DNA of 13,270 nt from an uncultured Bacteroidota bacterium (GCA_903888395.1 CAISTO010000080.1:1-13270); one strand, 5' to 3'; positions 1 to 9,242 are shown, numbered from the stretch's first letter. Notes: generated by a model from the letters alone, not told the origin. Made by a program: numbers and translations.

Positions 1-3000
1 TATTTAGACAAGCTAATTAGCTACGAAAAAGACACCATTTTAAATACGGATTGGCGTAAACAAATATTGCACGTTTCGGGAGGTGATATTTTTGACCAAG
101 CAAGTTTAGCCAATCAATTAAATTTGAATAAAGCACAAATTATGAAACCCGCTTTTGGTGCTAATGTAACTACTTACAATAAAAATTCATCTGATATTGT
201 TGAAGTTGGTTTCAAAGAAAAATTAATAGCGGAGTTAAATAAAGGGAAAAGTTTAATGACCTTTTTTGGACATGGTTCTTTGTCGGTTTTAGATGTTGAT
301 TTTGGAAAAATCAGTGACATACAAAATTCCAATAAATACACTTTTTTTTACTTTAATGGTTGCAATATTGGAAATGCAAACGATGCAGATCCACAGGGAA
401 GTGGGAACATTTATGGTAAAGATTTTATAGTGGCTCCCAATAAAGGAGCTATTGGATGGTTAGCACATTCAAACCTTACACTTTTAGGGAATTTGAATAG
501 CCAAATGACTCGTTTTTATGCCAATTTAAGTAAAGATTTATATGGTAAAAGTATTGGTAAAATTATTCAACAGTCAATTGCTGAATCAACTATATCGGGC
601 GATATATATAGTGTTTCGCACGGTAATCAATTAATTTATCAAGGCGATCCAGCTTTGAAATTGGCAAGTCCTTTTTTATCCGATTTTGAAATTACAAATG
701 CAGATATTTATTTAACCGATAAAAACTTAACAGCCTTAGCTGATTCTTTTGAAATAAACATTATTGTTAAAAATTTAGGTAAGGCAATACAAGATTCTTT
801 GCTAATAAGTATTGAGCATATTGTTGGATCAACTGGAAATAAATTTTATTATGATAGTTTAATTTTACCATCACCTTTTTACAAAGATACGTTAACAGTT
901 AAACTGAAAGGCCAAGGAAAATCAATGGCTGGGAACAATACATTCAATGTTTTTGTGGACCATATAAATGCTAAATTTGAGTCGAACGAAAACAATAACC
1001 AAGCTGTTTTTAATAAATTTATTCCTGGAAGTGGTATCAATTTATTGTACCCATTAAATTATTCTATACACAATAAAGATAGTGTAGAATTAATGGTTCA
1101 GAACAACGATTTATTTGTAAAAGACAAGGATTATATTTTTGAAATAGATAATAATATTCAGTTCAATTCATCCTCTTTATTTTATCAAACTTCAGGAATC
1201 ATCAAGGCTAATGATGTAGCAAAATGGAAAGTAAATTTAAGCAATAAAGATTCTGTGGTTTATTTTTGGCGTGCAAAATTAGTTTCAAATAATCCATTGA
1301 ATGATACTTGGATTGAATCATCTTTTACTAAAATAAATAATAGTTCCTTTGGTTTTATGCAAAGTAATTTTGATCAAATTAATACTTCACAAACCGATAA
1401 AGTAGTTTTTGATACTATTAAAAGACAGCTTAGTTTTATAGATAATGAATTAGTTTTAGGCATTCAAAACAGGCGTTTTAATCATAGTAATATGGGTGTA
1501 ATTGTGCCTTATCAATTAAATGAAGGAGTTGGTTCTTGCGTTGGAAATACAGTAGTTGCCTTGGTTTTTGAACCATTCCAAGTTGATTTTCCATATGAAA
1601 TTCCTGGCTATCCTTTTAATTGCGCTTTTGTGCAAAATAATAAACAGAATAGGAGCAGAAGGTATTATCCTTTTGAAACAACCACACAAAATGGAAGAGA
1701 TGAATTTAGAAGATTTATTGATAGCATTCCAACAGGTTATTATGTGGCTATGTTTTCGCGATATGCAAGTGGAATTCAAGATTGGGATGCAGCAACTTTA
1801 AATAGCTTAAATACATTTGGAATTTCAAAAATAAATAAAATAAAAAGCAACAATACAGCTTGGGCTTTTATAAGTAAAAAAGGTGCTGAAAATGGTTTTG
1901 CAGTGGAAGACTCTGTGAATAATGATTCATTGGCAATATTGATTGATTTAGCATTACCAAACTTAGAAGACAATAAAATTTTGGTACTTAATAAAGCCTT
2001 AGTAACCAAGTGGTATAAAGGTAGTTTAACATCTAAGGCCCTTGGTCCGGCTAAAATTTGGAGTCAATTAAACTTTGACTTTAAGGAAAGTGATATTTCT
2101 CCAAACAGCAAGTTTCATTTATCAGTTATTGGTGTAAAAACAACAGGAGAGGATTCCTTAATTTATAAAAATATAACTAGTTCTGGCTATGATTTAAGTG
2201 CTATTAATGCCAATAGATTTCCTTATTTAAAGTTACAAATAAATATGGAAGATAGTGCTAAAAGAACTCCTCAACAATTTGGATTTTGGCAATTGATTGC
2301 ATCACCAATTTCAGAGGTTAAATTAGCGCCAAACATTGCTTTTAGCATTAAAAACAATCCAATTGACGAAGGCGATAGTTTGCAAATAGAACTTGGAATT
2401 GAAAATATAAGTGCTGTGTTTTATGATTCCAGTAATTTAAATATTAAAATATTAGATGATGCAAGAATTGTAAAATACGAATCAAATATTACTGTAAATC
2501 CTATGCTTGCTTTTAGTAATTCAAAAGTGCTAACTAAGCTTCCAACATTGGGTTTGCAAGCCAATAATCAATTGCAGTTTTCGTTAAATAACAACCGTAA
2601 AATAAATGAGTTAACATATATCAATAATTATATTGCTAATAATTTTTTAGTTAAAAACGATAAAAGTAATCCTTATATTGATGTAACTTTTGATGGTGTA
2701 AAAATTATGAATGGAGACATTGTTTCAGCTACTCCAATTATCAATATTACATCGGCAGATAACAATAAATACATTTTACAAAAAGACACTGTTTTATTCA
2801 ATGTGATGATTCGCAAACCGAATAATTTTGATTATGAAAGAGTAAATTTAAATTCCAATGAAATTCAATTTATTCCCGCCACTGATTATAACAATAAAGC
2901 ATCTATTTTATACAAACCAACTCAATTAGAAGATGGAAAATATGCCATTAAAATTCAAGCTACAGATGCGGTGGGAAACAAAGCTGGAAACAATGAATAT

Positions 3001-3381
3001 GAAGTGGAATTTACTATTATCAATAAATCGAGCATCAGTAATTTTTATCCATATCCAAATCCTGGAACCACTAATATACGCTTTGTATTTACACTTACAG
3101 GAAGTAAAACTCCCGATGATCTATTGATTAGGATTATGACTATTTCGGGTAAGGTAGTGAAGGAAATTACCAAACAAGAATTTGGAAATATTAAATTCGG
3201 AAATAATATCAGTGAATATGCCTGGGATGGAAATGATATGTATGGCGATAGATTGGCAAATGGCGTTTATTTATACCAAGTTTTTACCCGAATCAATCAA
3301 ATGAACATTGAAAATATAAAGTCGGTAAATACGGATAAATTTTTTACAGAAGGTGCGGGTAAAATTTACTTAATGCGATAA
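1..3381 (+). CDS. porU2: PorU2-like type IX secretion C25 cysteine peptidase (5' end missing)
   Basis: The frame is open from base 1, so the start lies upstream; 1126 codons are visible and the TTG at 67 is internal. The gingipain-type (C25) peptidase domain is cut by the window edge, but its catalytic part is present: GHGS with the likely catalytic His at codon 271-273, and NGCNIG with the likely nucleophile Cys at codon 361-363. The usual domain-closing motif YQGDPALKL follows near base 640. Next come several hundred residues of beta-rich, Asn-rich sequence, then a C-terminal FlgD/sorting-domain-like module with YPNPG and a WDGNDMYGDRLANGVYLYQV segment. In the family, PorU-type peptidases act at the cell surface of type IX secretion; PorU cleaves the sorting domain and attaches cargo. 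PorU2 paralogues are annotated by homology and their exact role is less certain. Its last 16 bases overlap the 3' end of the convergent membrane-protein gene. Confidence 0.85.
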   Translation, partial: YLDKLISYEKDTILNTDWRKQILHVSGGDIFDQASLANQLNLNKAQIMKPAFGANVTTYNKNSSDIVEVGFKEKLIAELNKGKSLMTFFGHGSLSVLDVDFGKISDIQNSNKYTFFYFNGCNIGNANDADPQGSGNIYGKDFIVAPNKGAIGWLAHSNLTLLGNLNSQMTRFYANLSKDLYGKSIGKIIQQSIAESTISGDIYSVSHGNQLIYQGDPALKLASPFLSDFEITNADIYLTDKNLTALADSFEINIIVKNLGKAIQDSLLISIEHIVGSTGNKFYYDSLILPSPFYKDTLTVKLKGQGKSMAGNNTFNVFVDHINAKFESNENNNQAVFNKFIPGSGINLLYPLNYSIHNKDSVELMVQNNDLFVKDKDYIFEIDNNIQFNSSSLFYQTSGIIKANDVAKWKVNLSNKDSVVYFWRAKLVSNNPLNDTWIESSFTKINNSSFGFMQSNFDQINTSQTDKVVFDTIKRQLSFIDNELVLGIQNRRFNHSNMGVIVPYQLNEGVGSCVGNTVVALVFEPFQVDFPYEIPGYPFNCAFVQNNKQNRSRRYYPFETTTQNGRDEFRRFIDSIPTGYYVAMFSRYASGIQDWDAATLNSLNTFGISKINKIKSNNTAWAFISKKGAENGFAVEDSVNNDSLAILIDLALPNLEDNKILVLNKALVTKWYKGSLTSKALGPAKIWSQLNFDFKESDISPNSKFHLSVIGVKTTGEDSLIYKNITSSGYDLSAINANRFPYLKLQINMEDSAKRTPQQFGFWQLIASPISEVKLAPNIAFSIKNNPIDEGDSLQIELGIENISAVFYDSSNLNIKILDDARIVKYESNITVNPMLAFSNSKVLTKLPTLGLQANNQLQFSLNNNRKINELTYINNYIANNFLVKNDKSNPYIDVTFDGVKIMNGDIVSATPIINITSADNNKYILQKDTVLFNVMIRKPNNFDYERVNLNSNEIQFIPATDYNNKASILYKPTQLEDGKYAIKIQATDAVGNKAGNNEYEVEFTIINKSSISNFYPYPNPGTTNIRFVFTLTGSKTPDDLLIRIMTISGKVVKEITKQEFGNIKFGNNISEYAWDGNDMYGDRLANGVYLYQVFTRINQMNIENIKSVNTDKFFTEGAGKIYLMR

Positions 3382-4340
3382 GATTTATCGAAAACAAACA
3401 GCCAAATAATAGCAATGATACCTGCAAAAATGGTATATATAGTTTGGAATCCATGAATAATAAAAGCCAATCCTAAGGCAGTTTCTTTGTCAATATTCAT
3501 GGTGGTTAGTGCGTACGCAACTGCTAGATGATAAGCTCCAACAGCTCCGCCGGGCAAAGGCAAAGATCGGGCAATTGTTCCAACCATCATAATTTGAAAA
3601 GTTTGAAAAAAGCTCAAATTAGTGGTTTGGTCAAAAACAAAAAACCATAAAAAAGTCATTAGAAAATAACTTACCCAAATAAATAAAGTATGTGCTAAAA
3701 ATTTAAAATTAGCTAATAATGCAAACAACAATTTTATATTGTTTAAGCATGTAATTAACCAATTATTTTGATGCTTAAATTTATGATAAAAATAAGCCAA
3801 AACTGAAAGTCCAATGATTCCAATAGAAACTAAAATCCATATTTTATTTCCTTGTAAAAACTTTTCAGGGTTTATCCAACTTAATATCAAATATTTTTTT
3901 GAAATTGACTCCCAAAAAATTAAAGAAACTAACAAAATGATTAAGGAAAATATATCGACTAAACGTTCAAAAAATATACTTGAAATACTTTTATGAAGTG
4001 ATAAACTATTGGTTTTTTTTAGTACAGCACATTTTACCACTTCACCGCCTCTAGGAAATATAAAACTAACTAGATACCCTGCAGCTACAGCTGAAAAGTT
4101 ATTCATGAAACCTATCTTTTCATCTACTTTACTTAATATAATTTGCCAACGTAAAATTCTAGAAATATAGACCAATACTGAAACCAAAAACACCCAGAAT
4201 GCCATCCAATAGTTACCTTTTATTAGTATATTATAAAAGGAATTTAGGTCTATTTTATTAATGCAATATTTTACCAACCATGCACTAGCAATAATGAATA
4301 AAAGGTATTGAAAAATTACATATACTTTTGATTTAAACAT
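3366..4340 (-). CDS. Lysylphosphatidylglycerol synthase-type transmembrane protein (UPF0104/PF03706)
   Basis: This 324-aa protein is strongly hydrophobic with about seven to eight predicted membrane segments. It carries hallmarks of the UPF0104/LPG synthase TM family: a first pair of helices, GYLVSFIFPRGGEVVKC near residues 88-104, an FFERLVD motif near residue 125, and a PLPGGAVGAYH loop near residue 270 before the last two helices. Family members include the flippase half of MprF and many stand-alone proteins thought to move lipid-linked substrates; the substrate here cannot be told. The ATG is 2 nt after the stop of the upstream 905-aa gene, so the two are very probably co-transcribed and perhaps translationally coupled. 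The 3' end overlaps the convergent porU2-like gene by 16 bases, leaving no room for a separate terminator. Confidence 0.85.
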   Translation of the reverse strand: MFKSKVYVIFQYLLFIIASAWLVKYCINKIDLNSFYNILIKGNYWMAFWVFLVSVLVYISRILRWQIILSKVDEKIGFMNNFSAVAAGYLVSFIFPRGGEVVKCAVLKKTNSLSLHKSISSIFFERLVDIFSLIILLVSLIFWESISKKYLILSWINPEKFLQGNKIWILVSIGIIGLSVLAYFYHKFKHQNNWLITCLNNIKLLFALLANFKFLAHTLFIWVSYFLMTFLWFFVFDQTTNLSFFQTFQIMMVGTIARSLPLPGGAVGAYHLAVAYALTTMNIDKETALGLAFIIHGFQTIYTIFAGIIAIIWLFVFDKSYRIK

Positions 4341-4342
4341 AC

Positions 4343-7060
4343 TTATTTTACTTGATAAACTAATAATTTATTATCGAAATTAGCAGTTATAACAAAATAG
4401 TTTTCATCGTTCATTAAATGCCCAAAAGTATAGTAGTAATTAGCTTTTAAAGGGAATTTTTCAATGAGTTTGATTTCTTTGTTTTCAAAATAAAGTAAAC
4501 CTTGTAAACTATCTAAATAACTTAAATGGATCATTCCATTTTTATAAACCAAATCAAATTGATAATTGAATGTATCGGTGAAATTTTTCGAAAAGTATAA
4601 AACTCCAATATTATTATATACAGCTGTATTTTGACCATTTTTTGTGATAAAATACAATGAATTATTTAACAAAATACTTTGAACAGGAATAGTTTTGATG
4701 TTATTAATTATATTGTCTTTAATTGGCAACTGAGTATGGTATTCCTTTACTTTAAATTGATTAGTAGAATCCATATAATAAAATCGTATACAATTAGTAT
4801 CTATTATTTCATGATTCATATATTTATAAATCATATTGCTATCAAAACTAAAATTTGAATATGTTTTTCCATTTGTTTGATAAAAATTCAGTTTACCTTT
4901 TTGATTGATGGAATAGGTAATCAATTCATTTCTAAAATTAAATGATTGTATGTTTTGAATAGGATTTGGGTAATAATTTTTAGGATTCCAACCATTTTGT
5001 AAGCGTGCTTGAATATTATAACACCAAATTTTATAGTATTTGCCTACGGCAAAAATTTGATAACTTTTATCGTTCAAATAATCTGAAACTTGAATAGGGT
5101 ATGCTGTTCCTGTAGGAATCCAAATTGGATATCCTTGTAATAATTTTCCAGTTTCATCTAATAAATAAATTTGAGTATTTGTATTAAATAAATATTGTGT
5201 TTTACCATTATTAAAAGCATCTACTTGGTTTATATTTCCAATTATTTTCCCGTAAACAGGAATTTTAAACAGAATTTTACTTTCATTATTTATCAAATAA
5301 ACTTGATGTTTTAAGTCTTGAACTATTATTGCATTTTGATTGGTACTAGAATTAAACACAATTTGTGGTTTCATATTTAAAGTAGTATCAAGGTCTAATT
5401 CCCATAATAATTCAGTGTTATTATTCGCATTTATATTGAAACTTATTTGAACATTGGTTAAATAGTTTTTGTTATTAGTTGCACTCATTTGCATACTTAT
5501 AAACCTTGTTTTTTTTATGTAACCAATATTTGATTTATATGACTCTAAAAGTGTTGGATTTATTAATTGTTCTCCTTGAACTGCTAAATTATTATTGTTA
5601 ATAAACAGTTCCATATTTGAATTGCCTTTTAGCTCTGTTTCATGATTGATATAATCAACATTTTTATTTAATAAAAAACCATTAACCTGTTGGTTATAAA
5701 AACTATTTAAGGTAATATTATTATTACAAACCAAAAGGTAATCATTATATACTAATGCGTAATTAGCTTGAATTCCCATGAATATATTTCCCCATGTAAA
5801 ATCAAAATAATTTTGAAGGTTTATTTTATATAAATCAGGTGTTTTTAACATGAATGAATCCACTCCAACACTATCATTTATTGAAATAATTTTCAACTGA
5901 TTAATTAAATTATTTTTATTTTTCAATTTTATAACAAGCACCTCACAACTATCAAAACTTAACTGAGGATTGCTTAAATTTACTTGTGCTATTTCATTTC
6001 CAAAATTTTCGGTAATTTGTGAATATAAATTCACATTAGCTTTTACTTTATTGATGCTGTCTCTAATATTATTTCTTGTATCAATTTTATTAACAGTATA
6101 AAATTCATTCAAGTTTTGATAAAACATTTTTTCATCACTGAAATTAATTCCAAAGAAATAACTGGTATTATTGGGAAGTATTTTTTTAAATGTTTGCTCT
6201 TGCGCGGTCATATTATTAAAGCAATCAAAATACTGAAATTGAACTTCATCGGTAATGCTAACACCTTTTAATTGTATGCTATTATTTGTAGTATTTACAC
6301 CAAAAGCCGACCAACTAGCCATATTTGAAATTTTTTCAAGAGACTTCATTTTTGATAAATCAATGAATGAATTTAAAAATAGTGGTAAGTTTTTATAGTT
6401 TACATATAAATTATAGTTTCCTAAACTTTTTACAAAACTTAGTTTATCCAAATTTGAAATTTTATATACATTTTCATTTTCAATATTGGATAAAGTTTCC
6501 TCTATTAACTGCCCATTTGTTGAAATCGCAAAAATTTTATTTTTATAAGCAATGCTAAATTTCTTTTGGGTTTTAAAATCTATAAAATCATATATAATAT
6601 TGTTTTCAAATTTGCGTTTGCTAAGCATCAATCTGCTTTTATTTGATTCATATATCCAATTGCTAATTTCTTTAATTTCAATTTTTTTTTTAGTTTCAAA
6701 TAAAACCAATTCGTCTATAGATTTATTGGAAAATGCATGGAACGAAATAACCATGTTTTCATTGTCTTTCCATTCTTTTAAATTACTTTCAAAATCAAGT
6801 AAACTATCTAAAAATTTAAGGTTATTATTAGCCTCACCAATGTTTTTGTTATTGGTTAATTGCTGCCAAAATAGTTGTTGGTTTAATAATTTGAACTGAT
6901 GATTTATGCTATTGATTTCTAATACTAAAACTGTATTTTGTGGCAGTACATTGATGGCATGAATTGATTTTGTGTTTATTTTGGAATAGTAAAATATCAC
7001 CAAAAATATTATCGTTAATATAGCTGTTACAATAATGCCTGTTAGGAAATTTCTCTTCAT
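4343..7060 (-). CDS. Membrane-anchored protein of unknown function with a propeller-like C-terminus
   Basis: This 905-aa protein matches no family I can name with certainty. Residues about 6-27 form one hydrophobic segment (FLTGIIVTAILTIIFLVIFYY) after a short basic N-terminus, which suggests a signal anchor with the bulk outside the cytoplasm. The first half begins with LPQNTVLVLEIN, which recalls the start of DUF3352-type proteins. From about residue 555 to the end the sequence has spaced blade-like units (ELLWELDLDTTLNMKPQIVF, then VYLINNES and IYLLDETGKLLQGYPIWIP), consistent with a PQQ/WD-like beta-propeller; this is inferred from pattern only. The protein is unusually rich in Asn. It is the first gene of a pair with the downstream UPF0104 protein (2-nt gap). 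The ATG at 7060 is supported by the hydrophobic N-terminus and a -7 element 15 nt upstream; no Shine-Dalgarno is visible. Confidence 0.8.
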   Translation of the reverse strand: MKRNFLTGIIVTAILTIIFLVIFYYSKINTKSIHAINVLPQNTVLVLEINSINHQFKLLNQQLFWQQLTNNKNIGEANNNLKFLDSLLDFESNLKEWKDNENMVISFHAFSNKSIDELVLFETKKKIEIKEISNWIYESNKSRLMLSKRKFENNIIYDFIDFKTQKKFSIAYKNKIFAISTNGQLIEETLSNIENENVYKISNLDKLSFVKSLGNYNLYVNYKNLPLFLNSFIDLSKMKSLEKISNMASWSAFGVNTTNNSIQLKGVSITDEVQFQYFDCFNNMTAQEQTFKKILPNNTSYFFGINFSDEKMFYQNLNEFYTVNKIDTRNNIRDSINKVKANVNLYSQITENFGNEIAQVNLSNPQLSFDSCEVLVIKLKNKNNLINQLKIISINDSVGVDSFMLKTPDLYKINLQNYFDFTWGNIFMGIQANYALVYNDYLLVCNNNITLNSFYNQQVNGFLLNKNVDYINHETELKGNSNMELFINNNNLAVQGEQLINPTLLESYKSNIGYIKKTRFISMQMSATNNKNYLTNVQISFNINANNNTELLWELDLDTTLNMKPQIVFNSSTNQNAIIVQDLKHQVYLINNESKILFKIPVYGKIIGNINQVDAFNNGKTQYLFNTNTQIYLLDETGKLLQGYPIWIPTGTAYPIQVSDYLNDKSYQIFAVGKYYKIWCYNIQARLQNGWNPKNYYPNPIQNIQSFNFRNELITYSINQKGKLNFYQTNGKTYSNFSFDSNMIYKYMNHEIIDTNCIRFYYMDSTNQFKVKEYHTQLPIKDNIINNIKTIPVQSILLNNSLYFITKNGQNTAVYNNIGVLYFSKNFTDTFNYQFDLVYKNGMIHLSYLDSLQGLLYFENKEIKLIEKFPLKANYYYTFGHLMNDENYFVITANFDNKLLVYQVK

Positions 7061-7075
7061 AAATTATTAATTGAA

Positions 7076-7083
7076 CAAAAATA
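7076..7083 (-). promoter_or_regulatory. Candidate -7 promoter element for the 905-aa gene
   Basis: On the minus strand this reads TATTTTTG, a full match to the Bacteroidota -7 consensus TAnnTTTG, ending 15 nt before the ATG. No TTTG or TTG is seen at the expected -33 spacing, so the call rests on the -7 box and its position only. Such octamers occur by chance in AT-rich DNA. Confidence 0.4.
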
Positions 7084-7143
7084 ATTTGTATTTAAAATAT
7101 AATTGATGTTATTTGTTAACATATTAAATAAATAAAAACCATT

Positions 7144-7653
7144 ATGGATAAGAACAACAACATATATGTAAAAACCGGATTTGGTATTGCGGCCATATGT
7201 GTTTTTATGGGAGCATTTGCCAGTCATATTTTAAAAGAAATGATTGAACCTGCAGATATTGTTACTTTTGACACTGGAACAAAATACATGTTTTACCATG
7301 CCATGGCAATTTCATTTATATCGTTATCACACCGAAAATTCCATCAAAACATCATAGATTTAACCATGTTTTTGTTTTTAGGAGGAATTGCTTTTTTTAC
7401 AGGAAGTTTGTATTTATTGGCTACTCGCACTATTTGGGGCGATGAAAGTTATACTTGGTTAGGTGCGCTTACTCCCATTGGCGGTGTATTATTTATTGCA
7501 GCTTGGGTCTTGTTAATTTCAAAAGGTTTTATAAAAGCAGGTGCTGAAAAAAGTACTGGTTTAATTGAAAAAAAGAAACACAAGCATAGAAAATCAAGAA
7601 CTAAAACTAGTTCATTTGAAAGTAATAATTCTGAAGCAACAATTGCCAATTAA
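7144..7653 (+). CDS. DUF423 family membrane protein
   Basis: This 169-aa protein has four hydrophobic segments and the conserved DUF423 (YgdD-like) motifs: GAFASH at residues 23-28, TGTKYMFYHAMA at 44-55, FFTGSLY at 84-90 and LGALTPIGG at 106-114. Family members are small inner-membrane proteins, usually about 120-130 aa, with no established biochemical role. Here a hydrophilic tail of about 40 residues follows the last helix, starting with a very basic stretch (KKKHKHRKSRTK) and ending in Ser/Asn-rich sequence; the tail is likely cytoplasmic, but its purpose is unknown. The SixA-like gene starts 11 nt downstream on the same strand, so the pair is probably one operon. Start at ATG 7144; no Shine-Dalgarno. 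Confidence 0.88.
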   Translation: MDKNNNIYVKTGFGIAAICVFMGAFASHILKEMIEPADIVTFDTGTKYMFYHAMAISFISLSHRKFHQNIIDLTMFLFLGGIAFFTGSLYLLATRTIWGDESYTWLGALTPIGGVLFIAAWVLLISKGFIKAGAEKSTGLIEKKKHKHRKSRTKTSSFESNNSEATIAN

Positions 7654-7664
7654 CCGCTATAAAA

Positions 7665-8150
7665 ATGAAGACAATCATTTTAATGCGCCACTCAAAAGCA
7701 GAACATGGCGATTTTGAAATTTCTGATTTTGATAGAAAATTAACAGAAAAAGGTAAGTCTGACGCTGATATTGCAGCAAAAACACTCATAAAAAAAGTTA
7801 AAAAGATTGATTTAATTGTTACAAGTTCGGCTAAAAGAACGCTGAAAACAGCCAAAATTATTGCTGAAAATTTTGATATTGATAAAAATAAAATCCAATC
7901 TATTAATGAAATTTATGAAGCAAATGCAGAAGCTTATGTTCATGTAATAAGAAGTTTAAACGATGAAAAAGTAAAAACTGTAATGATTGTTGGACATAAT
8001 CCTACCATCGGTGCAATGGCTGCCATGATGAGTGGAAATGAAATTATTGAATTTAAACCAAGCTCATTTGCTGTGTTTAACTTATCCATTGAAACATGGA
8101 AAATATTTAGAATAGTAAAAGCTGAAAATGTATTAAGCCACACGCCTTAA
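7665..8150 (+). CDS. sixA: SixA-like phosphohistidine phosphatase (histidine phosphatase family)
   Basis: This 161-aa protein is a compact member of the histidine phosphatase superfamily. MRHSKAE places the phospho-accepting His at residue 9 next to Arg8. LTEKG is at residues 26-30, SSAKRT with the second conserved Arg at 54-59, the acid motif NEIYEA at 81-86, and GHNPTIG with the second catalytic His at 111. In E. coli, SixA removes phosphate from phosphohistidine in phosphotransfer proteins; whether this protein has that target is unknown, so the symbol is by similarity. It follows the DUF423 gene by 11 nt. Its stop codon overlaps that of convergent tsaE within a single TTAA. Confidence 0.85.
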   Translation: MKTIILMRHSKAEHGDFEISDFDRKLTEKGKSDADIAAKTLIKKVKKIDLIVTSSAKRTLKTAKIIAENFDIDKNKIQSINEIYEANAEAYVHVIRSLNDEKVKTVMIVGHNPTIGAMAAMMSGNEIIEFKPSSFAVFNLSIETWKIFRIVKAENVLSHTP

Positions 8151-8575
8151 CTATTAATTTCATTGATATGAATACTTCTTTTGTTTGCATTTATTGATAT
8201 ATATAAGTTGAATGTTTTTTCATTCAATAGTATTTCATCAATCATATTTGGCCATTCTATTAAACAAATATTTCCACTTTCAAAATATTCTTCAATTCCC
8301 ATGTCGTATGCTTCATCGATTGATTTTATTCTGTAAAAGTCAAAATGATAAATAGTTTTGCCATTTTGAGTTTTATATTCATTCACCAATGAAAAAGTTG
8401 GACTGCTAACTTCGTCAATTATACCCAGGTTTTTACAGATAGATTTTATCAAAGTGGTTTTCCCGGCACCCATTTCACCATTAAAAGTCCATATTTTATA
8501 ATCTTTTGCTAAATCAATTATTTGAGCTGAAACCGCTGGTATATTGGCTATTTGGTAGTTTTTGAACACTGACAT
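8147..8575 (-). CDS. tsaE: TsaE, tRNA t6A37 biosynthesis ATPase
   Basis: This 142-aa protein has the full set of TsaE (YjeE) motifs: Walker A GEMGAGKTT at residues 33-41, SSPTFSLVNEY at 57-67, HFDFYRI at 77-83, and LIEWP at 105-109. TsaE works with TsaB and TsaD to transfer the threonylcarbamoyl group to A37 of tRNAs that read ANN codons; it binds and hydrolyses ATP. Length is normal. It is transcribed away from adk, with 87 bp between the two starts, and is convergent with the sixA-like gene, overlapping it by 4 bases. Start ATG at 8575 has no Shine-Dalgarno; a TATTTTTG box lies 17 nt upstream. Confidence 0.95.
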   Translation of the reverse strand: MSVFKNYQIANIPAVSAQIIDLAKDYKIWTFNGEMGAGKTTLIKSICKNLGIIDEVSSPTFSLVNEYKTQNGKTIYHFDFYRIKSIDEAYDMGIEEYFESGNICLIEWPNMIDEILLNEKTFNLYISINANKRSIHINEINS

Positions 8576-8592
8576 TTAGAAATTTTTATCAT

Positions 8593-8600
8593 CAAAAATA
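8593..8600 (-). promoter_or_regulatory. Candidate -7 promoter element for tsaE
   Basis: On the minus strand this is TATTTTTG, identical to the octamer before the 905-aa gene and a full TAnnTTTG match, ending 17 nt before the tsaE ATG. No clear -33 TTTG is present. Confidence 0.4.
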
Positions 8601-8662
8601 AATATAATTGGTTTCATTGCTTACTTTTATTGAAATTCGCCCATAATTATTTAAAATCTACT

Positions 8663-9241
8663 ATGTTAAATATTGTATTATTTGGCCCTCCGGGTGCAGG
8701 AAAAGGAACACAATCTGAGAAATTAATTGCTAGATATAATTTAGTGCACTTATCGACAGGCGATATATTCAGAGCAAATATTAAAAGCGAAACTGAATTG
8801 GGTAAATTAGCTCAAAGCTTTATGAATGAAGGTAAACTAGTTCCTGATGAAGTAACTATTAATATGTTAGCATCTGAATTAGAAAAAGCTCCTAATGCAA
8901 AAGGATTTATTTTTGACGGTTTTCCTCGAACACAAGCGCAAGCTGCGGCTTTAGATGTATTATTGCAAAGCAAAAATACTGCTATTACTTCTATGTTAGC
9001 GTTAGAAGTAGAAGAAGAAGAATTGAAAAAACGTTTACTTCTAAGAGGAAAAGATAGCGGCAGAGCAGATGATCAAAATCCGGAAATTATTCAAAATAGA
9101 ATAGACGAATACAACAATAAAACCATGCCTGTTAAAGATTTTTATGCTGCGCAAAATAAGTATAGAGGTATTAATGGATTAGGAGAAATAGAAGAAATTT
9201 TTGCATTATTATGCAATGAAATAGCCGTTTCAACTAAATAA
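8663..9241 (+). CDS. adk: Adenylate kinase (short LID type)
   Basis: Adenylate kinase interconverts ATP + AMP and 2 ADP in the cytoplasm. From ATG 8663 the protein is 192 aa, the usual length for Bacteroidota short-LID enzymes. Visible motifs are the P-loop GPPGAGKGT at residues 8-16, STGDIFRA at 31-38 for AMP binding, DGFPRT at 85-90, LLLRGKDSGRADD at 125-137 with the LID-flanking Arg residues, and RIDEY at 146-150. No zinc-binding Cys cluster is present, consistent with the short LID. The frame is open upstream to a TTG at 8630, but the extra 11 residues precede the normal N-terminus MLNIVLFGPP, so 8663 is chosen. obg follows 96 bp later on the same strand. Confidence 0.96.
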   Translation: MLNIVLFGPPGAGKGTQSEKLIARYNLVHLSTGDIFRANIKSETELGKLAQSFMNEGKLVPDEVTINMLASELEKAPNAKGFIFDGFPRTQAQAAALDVLLQSKNTAITSMLALEVEEEELKKRLLLRGKDSGRADDQNPEIIQNRIDEYNNKTMPVKDFYAAQNKYRGINGLGEIEEIFALLCNEIAVSTK

Positions 9242-9242
9242 A

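Noticed and set aside
1516..2009. Short open frames on both strands within the porU2-like gene
   Set aside because: They lie inside a long coding frame and show no family motifs.
6552..6899. 115-aa plus-strand open frame
   Set aside because: It is antisense to the 905-aa gene, whose long frame explains the region; its composition is that of a shadow frame.
7081..7116. Promoter for the DUF423 gene
   Set aside because: ATAATTTG and TTATTTG are present but neither matches TAnnTTTG; I could not place a -33/-7 pair with confidence.
8630..8662. Upstream TTG extension of adk
   Set aside because: The 11 extra residues precede the standard adenylate kinase N-terminus, and an ATG is present at the expected place (8663).
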